Shown here piece by piece: positions 7,365 through 15,333 of a DNA stretch of 64,000 nt. A program made the translations under genes and the position numbers. Source of the DNA: Micromonospora chalcea (GTDB lineage Bacteria; Actinomycetota; Actinomycetes; Mycobacteriales; Micromonosporaceae); NCBI RefSeq assembly GCF_002926165.1, contig NZ_MAGP01000154.1, forward strand, positions 1-64,000, given 5' to 3'. Below the pieces are notes generated by a model. That model was not told the origin of the DNA. It searched no databases and saw nothing but the letters and a program-made list of their open reading frames with translations. Within the stretch, counting starts at the first letter, position 1. The number at the start of each line of letters is the position of its first letter.

Positions 7365-8312
7365 TCAGACACTCAGGGCGAGATCGGCGACCTCGGCCCC
7401 GGAGCCCCAGGACAGCGTCACCCCGGCGCCGCCGTGGCCGTACGCGTGCACCAGCCGCCCGTCCGCCGGGTCCACCTCGACCCGGGGGCCGCCGTGCCGG
7501 GCCGGCCGCAGCCCGATCCGCTCCCCCAGCACCGGCGCGTCCGCGAGTTGCGGCACCAGCGCCACGCACCGGCGGCGGATCGCCGCCGCCTCCTCCGGGT
7601 CGGGGCGGGTGTGCCACACCCCCGCCTCGTAGGTGCCGCCGAGCACCACGTCGTGGCGGCGCGGATGCACGTACGTGATGCCGGCCGGGTCGCCCTCGTC
7701 GCGAACCGAGACGGTCAGGCCGGGGTTCGCCACCAGCAGGACGTGCCCGCGCGCCGGGTACACGGCCGGGTCGGCGGCGAGCCTCCCGGCGGCCAGACCG
7801 GTCGCGTTGACCACGACCGGCGCGACCTCGTACGCCTCGGCGAGCGTGCCCAGCGCACGGCGGACGACCCGGCCGCCGCCCGACTCCAGGCGCTCCCGCA
7901 GCCAGGTGAGGTACGGGGTCATCTCCACCGACGGGGCGGTGAACCGCAGCAGCGCGGTGTACGGCGGCTCCGCCGGCTCGACCACCAGGTCGCCGCAGGC
8001 GTCGGCCCACCAGGGCGGCCCGGCGTAGGGGTGGTGGCGCAGCCACATCCGGGTGGGCCGGTCGACCACCCCCGGCACGCCGTCGGCCGCCTGGCGGCGC
8101 AGCTCGGCGTGGGTGTCCCGGGCCCAGCGCAGCACCCGTGGGTCCTCGTCGGTGTGGCTCGGGTACCAGACGGCGGCGGCCACGGTGGACACCGTGTCGG
8201 CCGGGTCGTGGGCGGTCAGCGCGCCGACCGCGGCGCCCCGCCGCTGGAGCGTGAGCGCTGTCGTCATCCCGATGACCCCGCCGCCGACCACCACCACGTC
8301 CGCCTCGGTCAT
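7365..8312 (-). CDS. D-amino-acid oxidase-like FAD enzyme
   Basis: 315-residue FAD-dependent oxidoreductase of the DAAO family. The N-terminal Rossmann motif VVVVGGGVIGMTTALTL binds ADP. VVNATGLAAGRLA is the second flavin-contact region. The C-terminal GLRPARHGGPRVEV and HAYGHGGAGVTLSWG match the DAAO signature, including the substrate-carboxylate-binding Arg. It should oxidise D-amino acids to imino acids with H2O2. The frame extends to 8378, but ATG 8312 begins the Rossmann strand and is the natural start. A second, more divergent homologue lies at 14288-15241. Confidence 0.88.
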   Translation of the reverse strand: MTEADVVVVGGGVIGMTTALTLQRRGAAVGALTAHDPADTVSTVAAAVWYPSHTDEDPRVLRWARDTHAELRRQAADGVPGVVDRPTRMWLRHHPYAGPPWWADACGDLVVEPAEPPYTALLRFTAPSVEMTPYLTWLRERLESGGGRVVRRALGTLAEAYEVAPVVVNATGLAAGRLAADPAVYPARGHVLLVANPGLTVSVRDEGDPAGITYVHPRRHDVVLGGTYEAGVWHTRPDPEEAAAIRRRCVALVPQLADAPVLGERIGLRPARHGGPRVEVDPADGRLVHAYGHGGAGVTLSWGSGAEVADLALSV

Positions 8313-8398
8313 GTTCCGCTCCCGTCGCCCGTACCCGTGTTCCTGCCGATGGTGGCCGCCCGGACGCCCGGTGTCCAAGACGGATCGTGCGTCGCACG

Positions 8399-8416
8399 GG
8401 ACAAATCGCTTTGTCC
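8399..8416. promoter_or_regulatory. Inverted repeat upstream of toxin cassette
   Basis: GGACAAA-tcgc-TTTGTCC lies 42 bases before the first gene of the WXG100/nuclease operon. It is a plausible operator, and the only conspicuous dyad in this promoter region. Confidence 0.45.
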
Positions 8417-8457
8417 GTCTCGGTTACGCTCGTGGCGTTTGGCCTTGGGGAGGTCTC

Positions 8458-8871
8458 ATGAGTGCGGATCCTTCGATGAGCGGCGATTTCACCCGCATGC
8501 TCGACGCGACGATGGCGGCACTTCGGACGGTGGGTCCGCCGCCGGCGGACGAGCCGGAGACACCGGCGGTCGGCGAGGCCGCCGACGGGCAGGTCCGCGC
8601 CGAGATGGGACGCGACGGCAAGCTCCACGCGCTGCACGTCGAGCCGCGGCTGATGCGGCTCGGCTCCGAGGAGCTGACCGCGCACATCGTCAGCGCGGTG
8701 AACGCGGCCGCCGACGGGCTGCGTACCGGCGAGAATCCGCAGGTCGCGGACATGTCGCAGTTGCGGGAGCAGTTGCAGGAGGTACGGGACACCGCCGTTC
8801 CCCGGCTCGGGTCGTTCCTCGATGCGCTGACCGAGGCGCAGGAGCGGATGGCACGCGGCGGGCAGCGATGA
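8458..8871 (+). CDS. YbaB/EbfC-like protein of WXG100 cassette
   Basis: 137 residues, resembling the YbaB/EbfC-type proteins that open many actinobacterial WXG100/ESX toxin operons. The central GQVRAEMGRDGKLHALHVEPRLMRLGSEELTAHIVSAVNAA is the YbaB core, with helices before and after (DFTRMLDATMAAL; LREQLQEVRDTAVPRLGSFLDAL). A GGGGAGG site precedes ATG 8458. Its stop overlaps the next start as ATGA. It probably serves as a chaperone-like or DNA-binding accessory; its exact role in these loci is not established. Confidence 0.75.
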   Translation: MSADPSMSGDFTRMLDATMAALRTVGPPPADEPETPAVGEAADGQVRAEMGRDGKLHALHVEPRLMRLGSEELTAHIVSAVNAAADGLRTGENPQVADMSQLREQLQEVRDTAVPRLGSFLDALTEAQERMARGGQR

Positions 8872-9197
8872 GCGGCGGCGGCTTCGAGGTGCACCCGCCG
8901 CTGATCCGGGCCGCCGGGCGGGGCGTCACCGACGCGGCCAAGCGGTTCACCGGCGAGCTGGAGGCGTTCGAGGCACGGATGCAGGGCTACGGCGAGCCGT
9001 GGGGCGCCGACGACATCGGGTCGCTCATCGGCATCGCCTACACCGAGGTGGCGAACTACATCTTCGACTGTGTCGGCATGGCCGCCGACGAGTTCACCGC
9101 AGCCGGCGCCGACATCGCCGGGATGGCCGACTCGTACGAGCGGGTCGACGAGGACGGCGCGGGCGCCATGCGTTCGCTGGCCGGCGGGCTGGGCTGA
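8868..9197 (+). CDS. WXG100-like secreted partner protein
   Basis: 109 residues with the helical hairpin expected of WXG100/ESX proteins: helix 1 PPLIRAAGRGVTDAAKRFTGELEAFEARM, a turn with YGEPWGADDIG in place of WxG, and helix 2 VANYIFDCVGMAADEFTAAGADIAGMADSY. Such proteins are exported by type VII secretion, often as heterodimers with a toxin's N-terminal domain. It is coupled to the YbaB-like gene by a 4-base overlap and separated from the next gene by 3 bases. No ESX secretion machinery is in the window. Confidence 0.78.
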   Translation: MSGGGFEVHPPLIRAAGRGVTDAAKRFTGELEAFEARMQGYGEPWGADDIGSLIGIAYTEVANYIFDCVGMAADEFTAAGADIAGMADSYERVDEDGAGAMRSLAGGLG

Positions 9198-9200
9198 GCC

Positions 9201-9695
9201 GTGGGACTGCAACTACCGGGTGAGCTGGTCACCGCGCTCGGCTGGATCGGCTACACCTGGCCGGCCGCCGACGAGGAGAAGCTCTTCGAGATGGGCCAGG
9301 CGTGGCTGGAGTTCGGCGGCCGGATCGGGGCGGCGGCCGGCGCGGCGGACGCGGCTGCCGCGCAGGTGTGGACGCAGAACGTCGGTCCGGCGATCGCGGC
9401 ATTCCAGAAGTGGTGGGGCGGCGAGCAGAACGGGCCGGTCGTGCTGCACGACAGCATGCCCGCGGCGATGCTGCTCGGCGCCGGGCTGATCATCTGCGCG
9501 GCGATCGTCCTGGCGCTGAAGATCGCGGTGATCGTGCAGCTCGCCATCCTCGCGTTCGAGGTCGCCCAGGCGATCGCCGGCGGCGTGGTCACGTTCGGCG
9601 CCTCGCTGGCCGAGATCCCGATCTTCCAGATCATCACCCGGGAGATCGTCGGCGCGCTCATCGACCAGGTCATCGGAAGACTGCTCGATGCCTAG
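9201..9695 (+). CDS. CpnT N-terminal-like (WXG100-type) toxin-carrier protein
   Basis: 164 residues, GTG start. LPGELVTALGWIGYTWPAADEEKLFEMGQAW matches the N-terminal domain of CpnT-like polymorphic toxins (the long WXG100-type domain that targets toxins to type VII secretion). Residues about 88-135 form strongly hydrophobic helices (AAMLLGAGLIICAAIVLALKIAVIVQLAILAFEVAQAI, in part). In most such systems the C-terminal toxin is fused in the same protein. Here the frame stops and the nuclease is read from the next gene, which overlaps by 8 bases. A sequencing frameshift or genuine gene fission are both possible. Confidence 0.75.
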   Translation: MGLQLPGELVTALGWIGYTWPAADEEKLFEMGQAWLEFGGRIGAAAGAADAAAAQVWTQNVGPAIAAFQKWWGGEQNGPVVLHDSMPAAMLLGAGLIICAAIVLALKIAVIVQLAILAFEVAQAIAGGVVTFGASLAEIPIFQIITREIVGALIDQVIGRLLDA

Positions 9696-10215
9696 CCCGA
9701 GGCGCGGCCGGGGCGCCGCCGCGAAACCGGCGGCCGGCAAGATCGTCCGCAAGGCGGTCGAGAAGCTGGAGAAGCCGATCGTCCGGGTCACCGGGCCCAA
9801 CCGGAGCCTGCCGACGAAGGTGGTCCGGGTGCAGCGCCGGGACTTCCACGCCACCGCCCAGTTCCGGCGCAAGATGGCCGCGCTGAAGAAGCTCAGCGAC
9901 GACGGCAAGCTCTACAAGGCCACCAACCCGGTGGCCCGCGACAAGAACCTCACCGACGGGTACAAGGACCGGATCCGCCAGAAGATCTGGGACAAGTACT
10001 GGCCGCACGACAAGGACCTCGCCAACCGGCTCAGTCAACGGCTCAGCGACTACCACCCCGACCACGTGTGGGAACTGCAGCTCGGCGGGCCGGACACCGT
10101 CGACAACCTCAAGCTGCTGCATGGTAGAACCAACACGGACATCGGCTCCCAGATCTGGGGGCAGATCCAGAATCTGCCGGACGGAACCCCGATCCGAATA
10201 GAGGTAGTGGATTGA
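9688..10215 (+). CDS. HNH/EndoVII-like nuclease toxin
   Basis: 175 residues, very basic. The C-terminal third has the motif DYHPDHVWELQLGG-PDTVDNLKLL-HGRTN-TDIGSQIWGQI, which I read as an HNH/endonuclease-VII-type site: His of DHV, Asn of DNL and a final Asn or His as metal and catalytic residues. The N-terminal half is Lys/Arg-rich (KIVRKAVEKLEKP) and probably a linker or DNA contact. It has no signal peptide, so export would depend on the preceding WXG100-type proteins. ATGCCTAG contains both its start and the upstream stop. Two immunity-type genes follow immediately. Confidence 0.72.
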   Translation: MPSPRRGRGAAAKPAAGKIVRKAVEKLEKPIVRVTGPNRSLPTKVVRVQRRDFHATAQFRRKMAALKKLSDDGKLYKATNPVARDKNLTDGYKDRIRQKIWDKYWPHDKDLANRLSQRLSDYHPDHVWELQLGGPDTVDNLKLLHGRTNTDIGSQIWGQIQNLPDGTPIRIEVVD

Positions 10216-10757
10216 CTTCCGATCTCGCGCAGCTTCTCGCCGAACTCCGCGCCGACCTGGCCGCGGACGAGCCGGCCAGTCTCGCGTACGGGCAGATCGG
10301 CGACCCGGCCGACGAGGGCGACGTGCCGGCGGAGCTGCCGGACGGCGTCCGCGAGTTCCTGCTCGTGGCCGACGGGCTGCGGGCCGGCGCGTTCGAGCTG
10401 GCCTCGACCGGCCGGCTGCCCGATGTCCAGTACTTCCTCGACTACGCGCCCGACTTCTCCCCCATCCCGCAGGACAAGGGCGGCTGGCTCGTCGTCGGCA
10501 CACGCAGCGACGAGCCGATCTTCCTGGAGCGCGCCACCGGGGCGGTCTGGTACTTCCCGCCGACCGGCACCGAGTGGTTCATGGGCGACAGTTTCGAGGA
10601 ACTGGCGCCCGACCTCGACTCGTTCGTGCACTACTACGTGCTCGGCCCCGGCTACGCCGAGCTGGTCACCGACGACGACGGGTGGTACGCGTTCCTCGAC
10701 CGGCAGGGCCTGCTCGACGAGGCCGAAGCCGAGGACGAGGACGAGGCGCAGCCGTGA
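10212..10757 (+). CDS. SMI1/KNR4 (SUKH)-type immunity protein
   Basis: 181 residues. The pattern LPDGVREFLLVADGLRAG, YFLDYAPDFSPI, GGWLVVGTRSDEPIFLERATGAVWYFPP and SFEELAPDLDSFVHYYVL is typical of SUKH/SMI1 immunity proteins, which bind and neutralise diverse nuclease toxins. The start is TTG, overlapping the nuclease stop as TTGA; GAGGTAG supports it. A weak start just after a toxin gene would keep the immunity protein coupled to toxin translation. The C-terminus is an acidic tail. Confidence 0.75.
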   Translation: MTSDLAQLLAELRADLAADEPASLAYGQIGDPADEGDVPAELPDGVREFLLVADGLRAGAFELASTGRLPDVQYFLDYAPDFSPIPQDKGGWLVVGTRSDEPIFLERATGAVWYFPPTGTEWFMGDSFEELAPDLDSFVHYYVLGPGYAELVTDDDGWYAFLDRQGLLDEAEAEDEDEAQP

Positions 10758-11290
10758 CAGTCACCCGCGAGCAGCTCACCGCGCTGTGGGGTGAGCGGGG
10801 CGTCATCTACTTCCCCGACCAGCGTTTCGACGCGATCCTCGGGCCGCTCGGGCCGGAGGTGTTCCCGCCCGACGGCGCGCTTCCGGTCGAGGTGCCGATC
10901 CTGTTCACAGTGGACGTCTCGGTCCCCGACGTCGAGCTGTTCTCCACGCTGTCGATCGAGCTGGGCGACCAGGGCCCCCGCCCGTACGTCGTGCTGGGCG
11001 CCTCGCCGGAGGACCCGGCGCTGCTGTTCTGCCTGGACGCGGGCACCGGCGCGGTGATCCTGCTGGACCTGGAGACACCGAACCTGGAGACGGTGAACAG
11101 CACGTTCGCCGCGTTCGTGGAGTTCCTCTACCGGCTCGGGCAGCTCATCGCCACCGACCCCGGCGGGCGGGAGCGGGCCGCGCGGGCGGCGGCGATCCGC
11201 GACGACCTGCGTCCGGTCGACCCGGTCGCGTTCGCCGAGCCGGAGTCGTGGTGGAACATGGCCTTCGACGAGCTGGAGTCGACCGCCTGA
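10754..11290 (+). CDS. SUKH-4 family immunity protein
   Basis: 178 residues, GTG start overlapping the previous stop (GTGA). The fold markers are REQLTALWGERGVIYFPDQ at the N-terminus, then YVVLGASPEDPALLFCLDAGTGAVILLD and FVEFLYRLGQLI, as in SUKH-4 proteins of actinobacterial toxin loci. It may protect against the adjacent nuclease together with the first immunity protein, or against another toxin. It ends 2 bases before the stop of a convergent membrane-protein gene. Confidence 0.72.
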   Translation: MTVTREQLTALWGERGVIYFPDQRFDAILGPLGPEVFPPDGALPVEVPILFTVDVSVPDVELFSTLSIELGDQGPRPYVVLGASPEDPALLFCLDAGTGAVILLDLETPNLETVNSTFAAFVEFLYRLGQLIATDPGGRERAARAAAIRDDLRPVDPVAFAEPESWWNMAFDELESTA

Positions 11291-11292
11291 GG

Positions 11293-12174
11293 TCAACCGG
11301 CCGCCGGTGCGGCCCGGTCCGCGCCGGTCAGCCCGGCGACGAGCAGCAGGTACGCGGCCAACTCCACCGCCACCGTCAACGCCGCCACCGGTTGCGGCAT
11401 CGCCAAGGTGGGCGGGATGGCGTACCAGGCGAACAGGGCGGTGCCGTCAGCCGAGACCGGCAGGTGCACGGCCTCGATGCCCGCGTCGAGCAGCGGCAAC
11501 GCGAGCACCGCCAGCAGTGCCGCGCCGGTCGCGGCGAGCCGTCGGCCCCGCCCGGCCAGCAGCACGGCGAGCGCCAGCGCGGCGAGTGCGAGCGCCAGCG
11601 GCGGCACCACCGCGAGGACGAGCGCGGGCACGACGTCGGCCTGGTCGTACCCCGAACCGTCCACCCGGGTCAGCGTGGTCTCGGTGCGGATCTCCAGGCC
11701 CGGGGTGACGGCGGCGACGGCGACGCCGATGTCGGTGACCCGGACTGCCGCGTACCCGACGACGGGTGCGGCGGCGACCGCGGCGGCGATCAGGTGCCGG
11801 CGCCGTCCATGGCCCCGGCACGCGACCAGCAGCACCGCCACCGCGACAAGCGCCGCCCAGCTCCCGGCGAGCGCCGCGTCGAAGCCGGCCGTCCGGTCGA
11901 CGGCGCTGTCGCCGCTGCCGTACACCGTCCAGCCGAAGTCCCCGGCGCCCGGCCCGGCCGGCATGGTGCGGACCGCGTCCACGATCAGCGGTGCGAGCGC
12001 CGCCGGCACCGCCCAGCGCGGGGCGGGCAGTCCGGCGGCGACGGCGTACGCCCGCTCGGCCGCCAGGCTCAGCACCTCCGCGCCGCGCCAGAGCGGTGCG
12101 GCCACCAGGACGCCGACGACGTGGGCGACGGCGGCCACGGCCGCAGGGATCAGCAGCAGCGGAGCACGACGCAC
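11293..12174 (-). CDS. Multi-pass membrane protein, unknown
   Basis: 293 residues with about six or seven hydrophobic helices (LLLIPAAVAAVAHVVGVLVAA at the start; LAGSWAALVAVAVLLVACRG; VVPALVLAVVPPLALALAALALAVLLAG; LAALTVAVELAAYLLLVAGL-type end). A hydrophilic external loop (residues 75-105) and a second one (around 165-190) separate them. No transporter signature is visible. It follows the toxin cassette convergently and is probably unrelated to it. Confidence 0.6.
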   Translation of the reverse strand: MRRAPLLLIPAAVAAVAHVVGVLVAAPLWRGAEVLSLAAERAYAVAAGLPAPRWAVPAALAPLIVDAVRTMPAGPGAGDFGWTVYGSGDSAVDRTAGFDAALAGSWAALVAVAVLLVACRGHGRRRHLIAAAVAAAPVVGYAAVRVTDIGVAVAAVTPGLEIRTETTLTRVDGSGYDQADVVPALVLAVVPPLALALAALALAVLLAGRGRRLAATGAALLAVLALPLLDAGIEAVHLPVSADGTALFAWYAIPPTLAMPQPVAALTVAVELAAYLLLVAGLTGADRAAPAAG

Positions 12175-12221
12175 CGGCGGATCCTTTCACGGCACACCGG
12201 GCCGCCGCCGCCCCGTGATCG

Positions 12222-12836
12222 TCAGCTGCCGGCCGGCACCTGGTCCTTGATGTCGTCGTACCCGGCCGCGCCCGGCGCCGACGCCGGGGTGTAGATCACC
12301 CGGATCACGCCGGTCGGGTACGCCTCCGTCGCGGCCACCCGCAGGTGGTACGGCGCGTCGCCCTCGTCGAACAGCCGGCGGCCCTTGCGGGCGGCGACCG
12401 GGTGCACCAGCAGCCGCAGCTCGTCGACCAGGCCCGCGGCGAGCAGTTGCTGCACCACCGAGATCGAGCCGGGAATGAGGATGCCCTTGATGCCGGCGTC
12501 GGCCTTGAGCGCGCGCACGGCGTCGGTCAGGTCGCCCTGGATCAGCTCCGAGTTGCGCCAGGAGAACTCCAGCGGCTGGCGGGACACGACGACCTTGCGC
12601 ATGTCGCCGAGCTGCTTGGCGAACGGCGCGTCCTCACCGCCGGCGGCCTCCCGGTCAGGCCAGGCGCCGGCGAAGCTGTCGTACGTCTCCCGGCCGATCA
12701 GCAGCACGTCGGAGGTGTCGTAGTCCTCGGTGACGGCGCGGCCCATGTTGTCGTCGAAGTACGGGAAGTGCCAGTCGGGGTCGATCTCGGCGACACCGTC
12801 GGCCGAGATGAACAGCGTGGAGATGACAGTGGCCAT
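12222..12836 (-). CDS. Dihydrofolate-reductase-like (RibD C-terminal) protein
   Basis: 204-residue member of the RibD-C/DHFR-like family: ISTLFISADGVAEIDPDWHF, VLLIGRETYDSFAGAWP, RKVVVSRQP, GILIPGSISVVQQLLAAGLVDEL and LLVHPVAARKGRRLFDE are all in family order. Members reduce pterin- or riboflavin-like substrates, but those outside ribD loci are mostly uncharacterised. GAGAAGGAGC precedes ATG 12836. A second homologue is at 20260-20838. The downstream 46 bases to the next gene hold no strong terminator. Confidence 0.82.
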   Translation of the reverse strand: MATVISTLFISADGVAEIDPDWHFPYFDDNMGRAVTEDYDTSDVLLIGRETYDSFAGAWPDREAAGGEDAPFAKQLGDMRKVVVSRQPLEFSWRNSELIQGDLTDAVRALKADAGIKGILIPGSISVVQQLLAAGLVDELRLLVHPVAARKGRRLFDEGDAPYHLRVAATEAYPTGVIRVIYTPASAPGAAGYDDIKDQVPAGS

Positions 12837-12971
12837 CGCGGGGCTCCTTCTCAGGTGGGTTCGACGGGTAGACCGCCGCACCGTGTCAAACTCATCGGCC
12901 CGCGACGACGTCACCGGGTCGGAACGTGAAATCCGGCGGAGCGCCCTCGCCCGCCCGGCGCCGCCAGCGGG

Positions 12972-13709
12972 TCAGCCCGGGGTGAGGACGCAGAACTCGT
13001 TGCCCTCCGGGTCGACCAGCACCCGCCACGGGATGTCGGCCCCGCCCAGGTCCGCGTCGGTGGCGCCGAGCGTCCGCAGGCGGGCGACCTCGGCGTCCAG
13101 GTCGTCCGACGGGTACGGGCGGACGTCGAGGTGCACCCGGTTCCACCCGGTCTTCGCATCGGCGCTGCGGGCGAACCGCAGGTAGGGCCCGACGCCCTGA
13201 GCGGAGCGCAACACCGCCTGCTGGTCGGTCACCTCGTGCACGGTCCAGTCGGTGGCCCGGCCCCAGAAGCCGGCCATGGCGCGCGGGTCGGCGCAGTCGA
13301 CCACCACCTCGGCGATCGGCCCGGTGTCCGCGCGCCGCGGGTCCGGCTCGCGTACGCAGAACTCGTTGCCCTCCGGGTCCGCCAGGACCGTCCACGGCAC
13401 GTCGCCCTGGCCCACGTCTGCGGGGGTGGCGCCGAGCGCGGTCAGGCGCGCGACCAGCTCCGCGTGGTGCGCGGCCGAGGTGGTGGCGAGGTCGACGTGG
13501 ACGCGGTTCTTCGCCGTCTTGGGCTCGGTGGAGACGACGAGGTCGACGTAGAGGGCGCGGGGGTCCGGGTAGGTGAGGCCCGCGGGTTCGAGGTTGGTCA
13601 CGCCGGGTTCCTCGCTGGAGATCTCCCAGCCGAGCACCTCCGCCCAGAAGCCGCCGAGCGCGACCTCGTCGTGTGCCTTCATGTTGATCTGTACGAGCCG
13701 GGTTGCCAT
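12972..13709 (-). CDS. Double-domain VOC/glyoxalase-like protein
   Basis: 245 residues made of two tandem VOC modules (about 1-115 and 120-245). Each has the NRVHVDL / LGATPADVGQGDVPWTVLADPEGNEFCV pattern, repeated in the second half as NRVHLDVRP and LGATDADLGGADIPWRVLVDPEGNEFCVL. This arrangement is common in actinobacterial VOC proteins of unknown substrate, sometimes linked to resistance or dioxygenase chemistry. The start at ATG 13709 is chosen because translation further upstream is low-complexity. It is divergent from the DUF1801-like gene. Confidence 0.82.
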   Translation of the reverse strand: MATRLVQINMKAHDEVALGGFWAEVLGWEISSEEPGVTNLEPAGLTYPDPRALYVDLVVSTEPKTAKNRVHVDLATTSAAHHAELVARLTALGATPADVGQGDVPWTVLADPEGNEFCVREPDPRRADTGPIAEVVVDCADPRAMAGFWGRATDWTVHEVTDQQAVLRSAQGVGPYLRFARSADAKTGWNRVHLDVRPYPSDDLDAEVARLRTLGATDADLGGADIPWRVLVDPEGNEFCVLTPG

Positions 13710-13756
13710 GGCCGCGATGGTAGGTGCCGCGCCGGGTCGCCGTGGTCCCGGCAGGT

Positions 13757-13801
13757 GGTCAGGAATCGAGAAGCGGGCGCCCACCGCCGGGCCATAGCGT
13801 T
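13757..13801 (+). promoter_or_regulatory. Bipartite promoter motif, second copy
   Basis: GGTCAGGAATCGAGAAGC (13757-13774), 20 bases, then TAGCGTT (13795-13801), 52 bases before ATG 13854. It is identical in both elements and in spacing to the copy at 5382-5426 on the other strand. Confidence 0.6.
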
Positions 13802-13853
13802 GCTGCCAGGCGGTCGGCACCACGCGGACCGCGAGTCACGAGGGGGGATCGAG

Positions 13854-14279
13854 ATGTCCGACGGGTTCACTGCCGAGGAACGCGCCGCGATGAAGGAGCG
13901 CGCGGCCGAGCTGCGCGCCGAGGGCAGGAAGGGCGCGAAGAAGGCCGACGACCTGCAGGCGGTGCTCGACCGGATCGCGCAGATGGCGCCGGAGGACCGC
14001 GAGCTGGCCGAGCGCGTGCACATGACGATCATGTCCGCCGCGCCGGAGCTGGCGCCGAAGACCTGGTACGGCATGCCCGCGTACGCCAACGCCGCCGGCA
14101 AGATCGTCGTGTTCTTCCAGGACGCGGGGAAGTTCAAGTACCGCTACTCGACGGTGGGCTTCCAGGAGGCGGCGAACCTCGACGACGGCGACATGTGGCC
14201 GGCGTCGTTCGCGCTGGTGCGGTGGAGCCCGGAGGTGGAGAAGAAGCTCGCCGAGCTGGTGCGTACCGCCGTGTCCTGA
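13854..14279 (+). CDS. DUF1801/YdhG-like protein
   Basis: 141 residues. The N-terminal 40 residues are a charged helix (FTAEERAAMKERAAELRAEGRK). The core LAPKTWYGMPAYANAAGKIVVFFQDAGKFKYRYSTVGF and the end DGDMWPASFALVRWSPEVEKKLAELVRTA match the DUF1801/YdhG fold, sometimes called iron chaperone-like (frataxin fold). AGGGGGGATCGAG precedes the ATG. The promoter has the shared bipartite motif. The biochemical role is unknown. Confidence 0.78.
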   Translation: MSDGFTAEERAAMKERAAELRAEGRKGAKKADDLQAVLDRIAQMAPEDRELAERVHMTIMSAAPELAPKTWYGMPAYANAAGKIVVFFQDAGKFKYRYSTVGFQEAANLDDGDMWPASFALVRWSPEVEKKLAELVRTAVS

Positions 14280-14287
14280 CCGTGCCG

Positions 14288-15241
14288 TCAGGCGGACGGC
14301 GCGGCGCCGAGGGCGAGCGCGGCGGCGTCGCGGGCGCAGCCCCAGGACAGCATCACGCCGTTGCCCGCGTGGCCGTAGTTGTGCACGACGAGCGCGTCGC
14401 CGCGCCGCTGCGCCGCCACGCGCGGCGGCGCCCGGCCGGGACGCAGCCCGACTGTGTGTTCGAGGACCTCGGCGGCGGCCAGGGCGGGTTCGATCGCGAC
14501 GCACCGGGCGAGGACGTCGGCCTCCTCGGCCGGATCGGGGGTGGTGTCGTCGCTGCGTCGCTGGCCGCCGCCGAGCACCACGTGGTCGCCGTGCGGGAAG
14601 ATCGACGCCCAGGCCGGCGCCATCGGCGCCTCCATGAAGAACCGTTCCAGGCCGGGGTTGCGCACCACGATCCGGGGGCCGCGCACCGGGTACAGGCCGG
14701 TGTCGCCGGTCAGGGCCCGCGCCGCCAGCCCGGCGCAGTTGACCACCACCGGGGCCAGCGTCGCCGCCTCGTCCAGCGAGCCGACCGGCTCCTGGCGCAC
14801 CTCGCCGCCGCCGTCGCGGAGTCGCTCCAGGAGGTACGCGAGGTAGACCGGCATGTCGACCAGCGGCAGGCGGACGGTGAACGCGGTGCCGAAGCCGGCC
14901 GGCCGCTCGTCGTCGCCGAGCTGCCGGAAGCCCGGCGTCTGCTCGGCGTACGGGGGCGTCGCCCCGGCCGGCCAGGCGGCGAGCGTGCCGTCGCGCCACA
15001 CCACGCCCGGCATGGGCTCGGCGCCGAGCACCCGCAGCGTCTCGTCGGTCCAGGCGCGTTGCGGGTCGCCGGGTGGCGACAGGTTCGGGCCGACGAGCGC
15101 CGACGCCAGCGCCGAGGTGGTGCGGACGGGCGGCGCCGCCGTGCGGACGAGCACCCGGGCGCCGCTCTCGGCCAGCCGGATGCCCGTGCTGAGCCCGCTC
15201 ACGCCGGCTCCGAGGACGACGACGTCCGGATGTGCGGTCAT
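14288..15241 (-). CDS. FAD-dependent oxidoreductase (DAAO family), second copy
   Basis: 317 residues with the DAAO outline: VVVLGAGVSGLSTGIRLAESGARVLV at the N-terminus, VVNCAGLAARALTG in the middle, and VGLRPGRAPPRVAAQ plus VHNYGHAGNGVMLSWG at the C-terminus. The substrate-binding Arg context (GLRPGR) is retained. It is clearly paralogous to 7365-8312 but diverges strongly between residues 40 and 150, so the amino-acid substrate probably differs. It sits 8 bases from the convergent DUF1801-like gene, with no terminator between. Confidence 0.85.
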   Translation of the reverse strand: MTAHPDVVVLGAGVSGLSTGIRLAESGARVLVRTAAPPVRTTSALASALVGPNLSPPGDPQRAWTDETLRVLGAEPMPGVVWRDGTLAAWPAGATPPYAEQTPGFRQLGDDERPAGFGTAFTVRLPLVDMPVYLAYLLERLRDGGGEVRQEPVGSLDEAATLAPVVVNCAGLAARALTGDTGLYPVRGPRIVVRNPGLERFFMEAPMAPAWASIFPHGDHVVLGGGQRRSDDTTPDPAEEADVLARCVAIEPALAAAEVLEHTVGLRPGRAPPRVAAQRRGDALVVHNYGHAGNGVMLSWGCARDAAALALGAAPSA

Positions 15242-15333
15242 GGCGGGCCCCCATCGCGTCGCGGCTGCGGTCGCCCGCCCATTCTGCCCGGCGATCCCCC
15301 TCCCGTTTGCCCCGTCCGGCCGCCGTCAGTCGC

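Noticed and set aside
12175..12221. Possible terminator TCACGG / CCGTGA after the DHFR-like gene
   Set aside because: Six-base arms with a 20-base interior that does not pair well; too weak to report.
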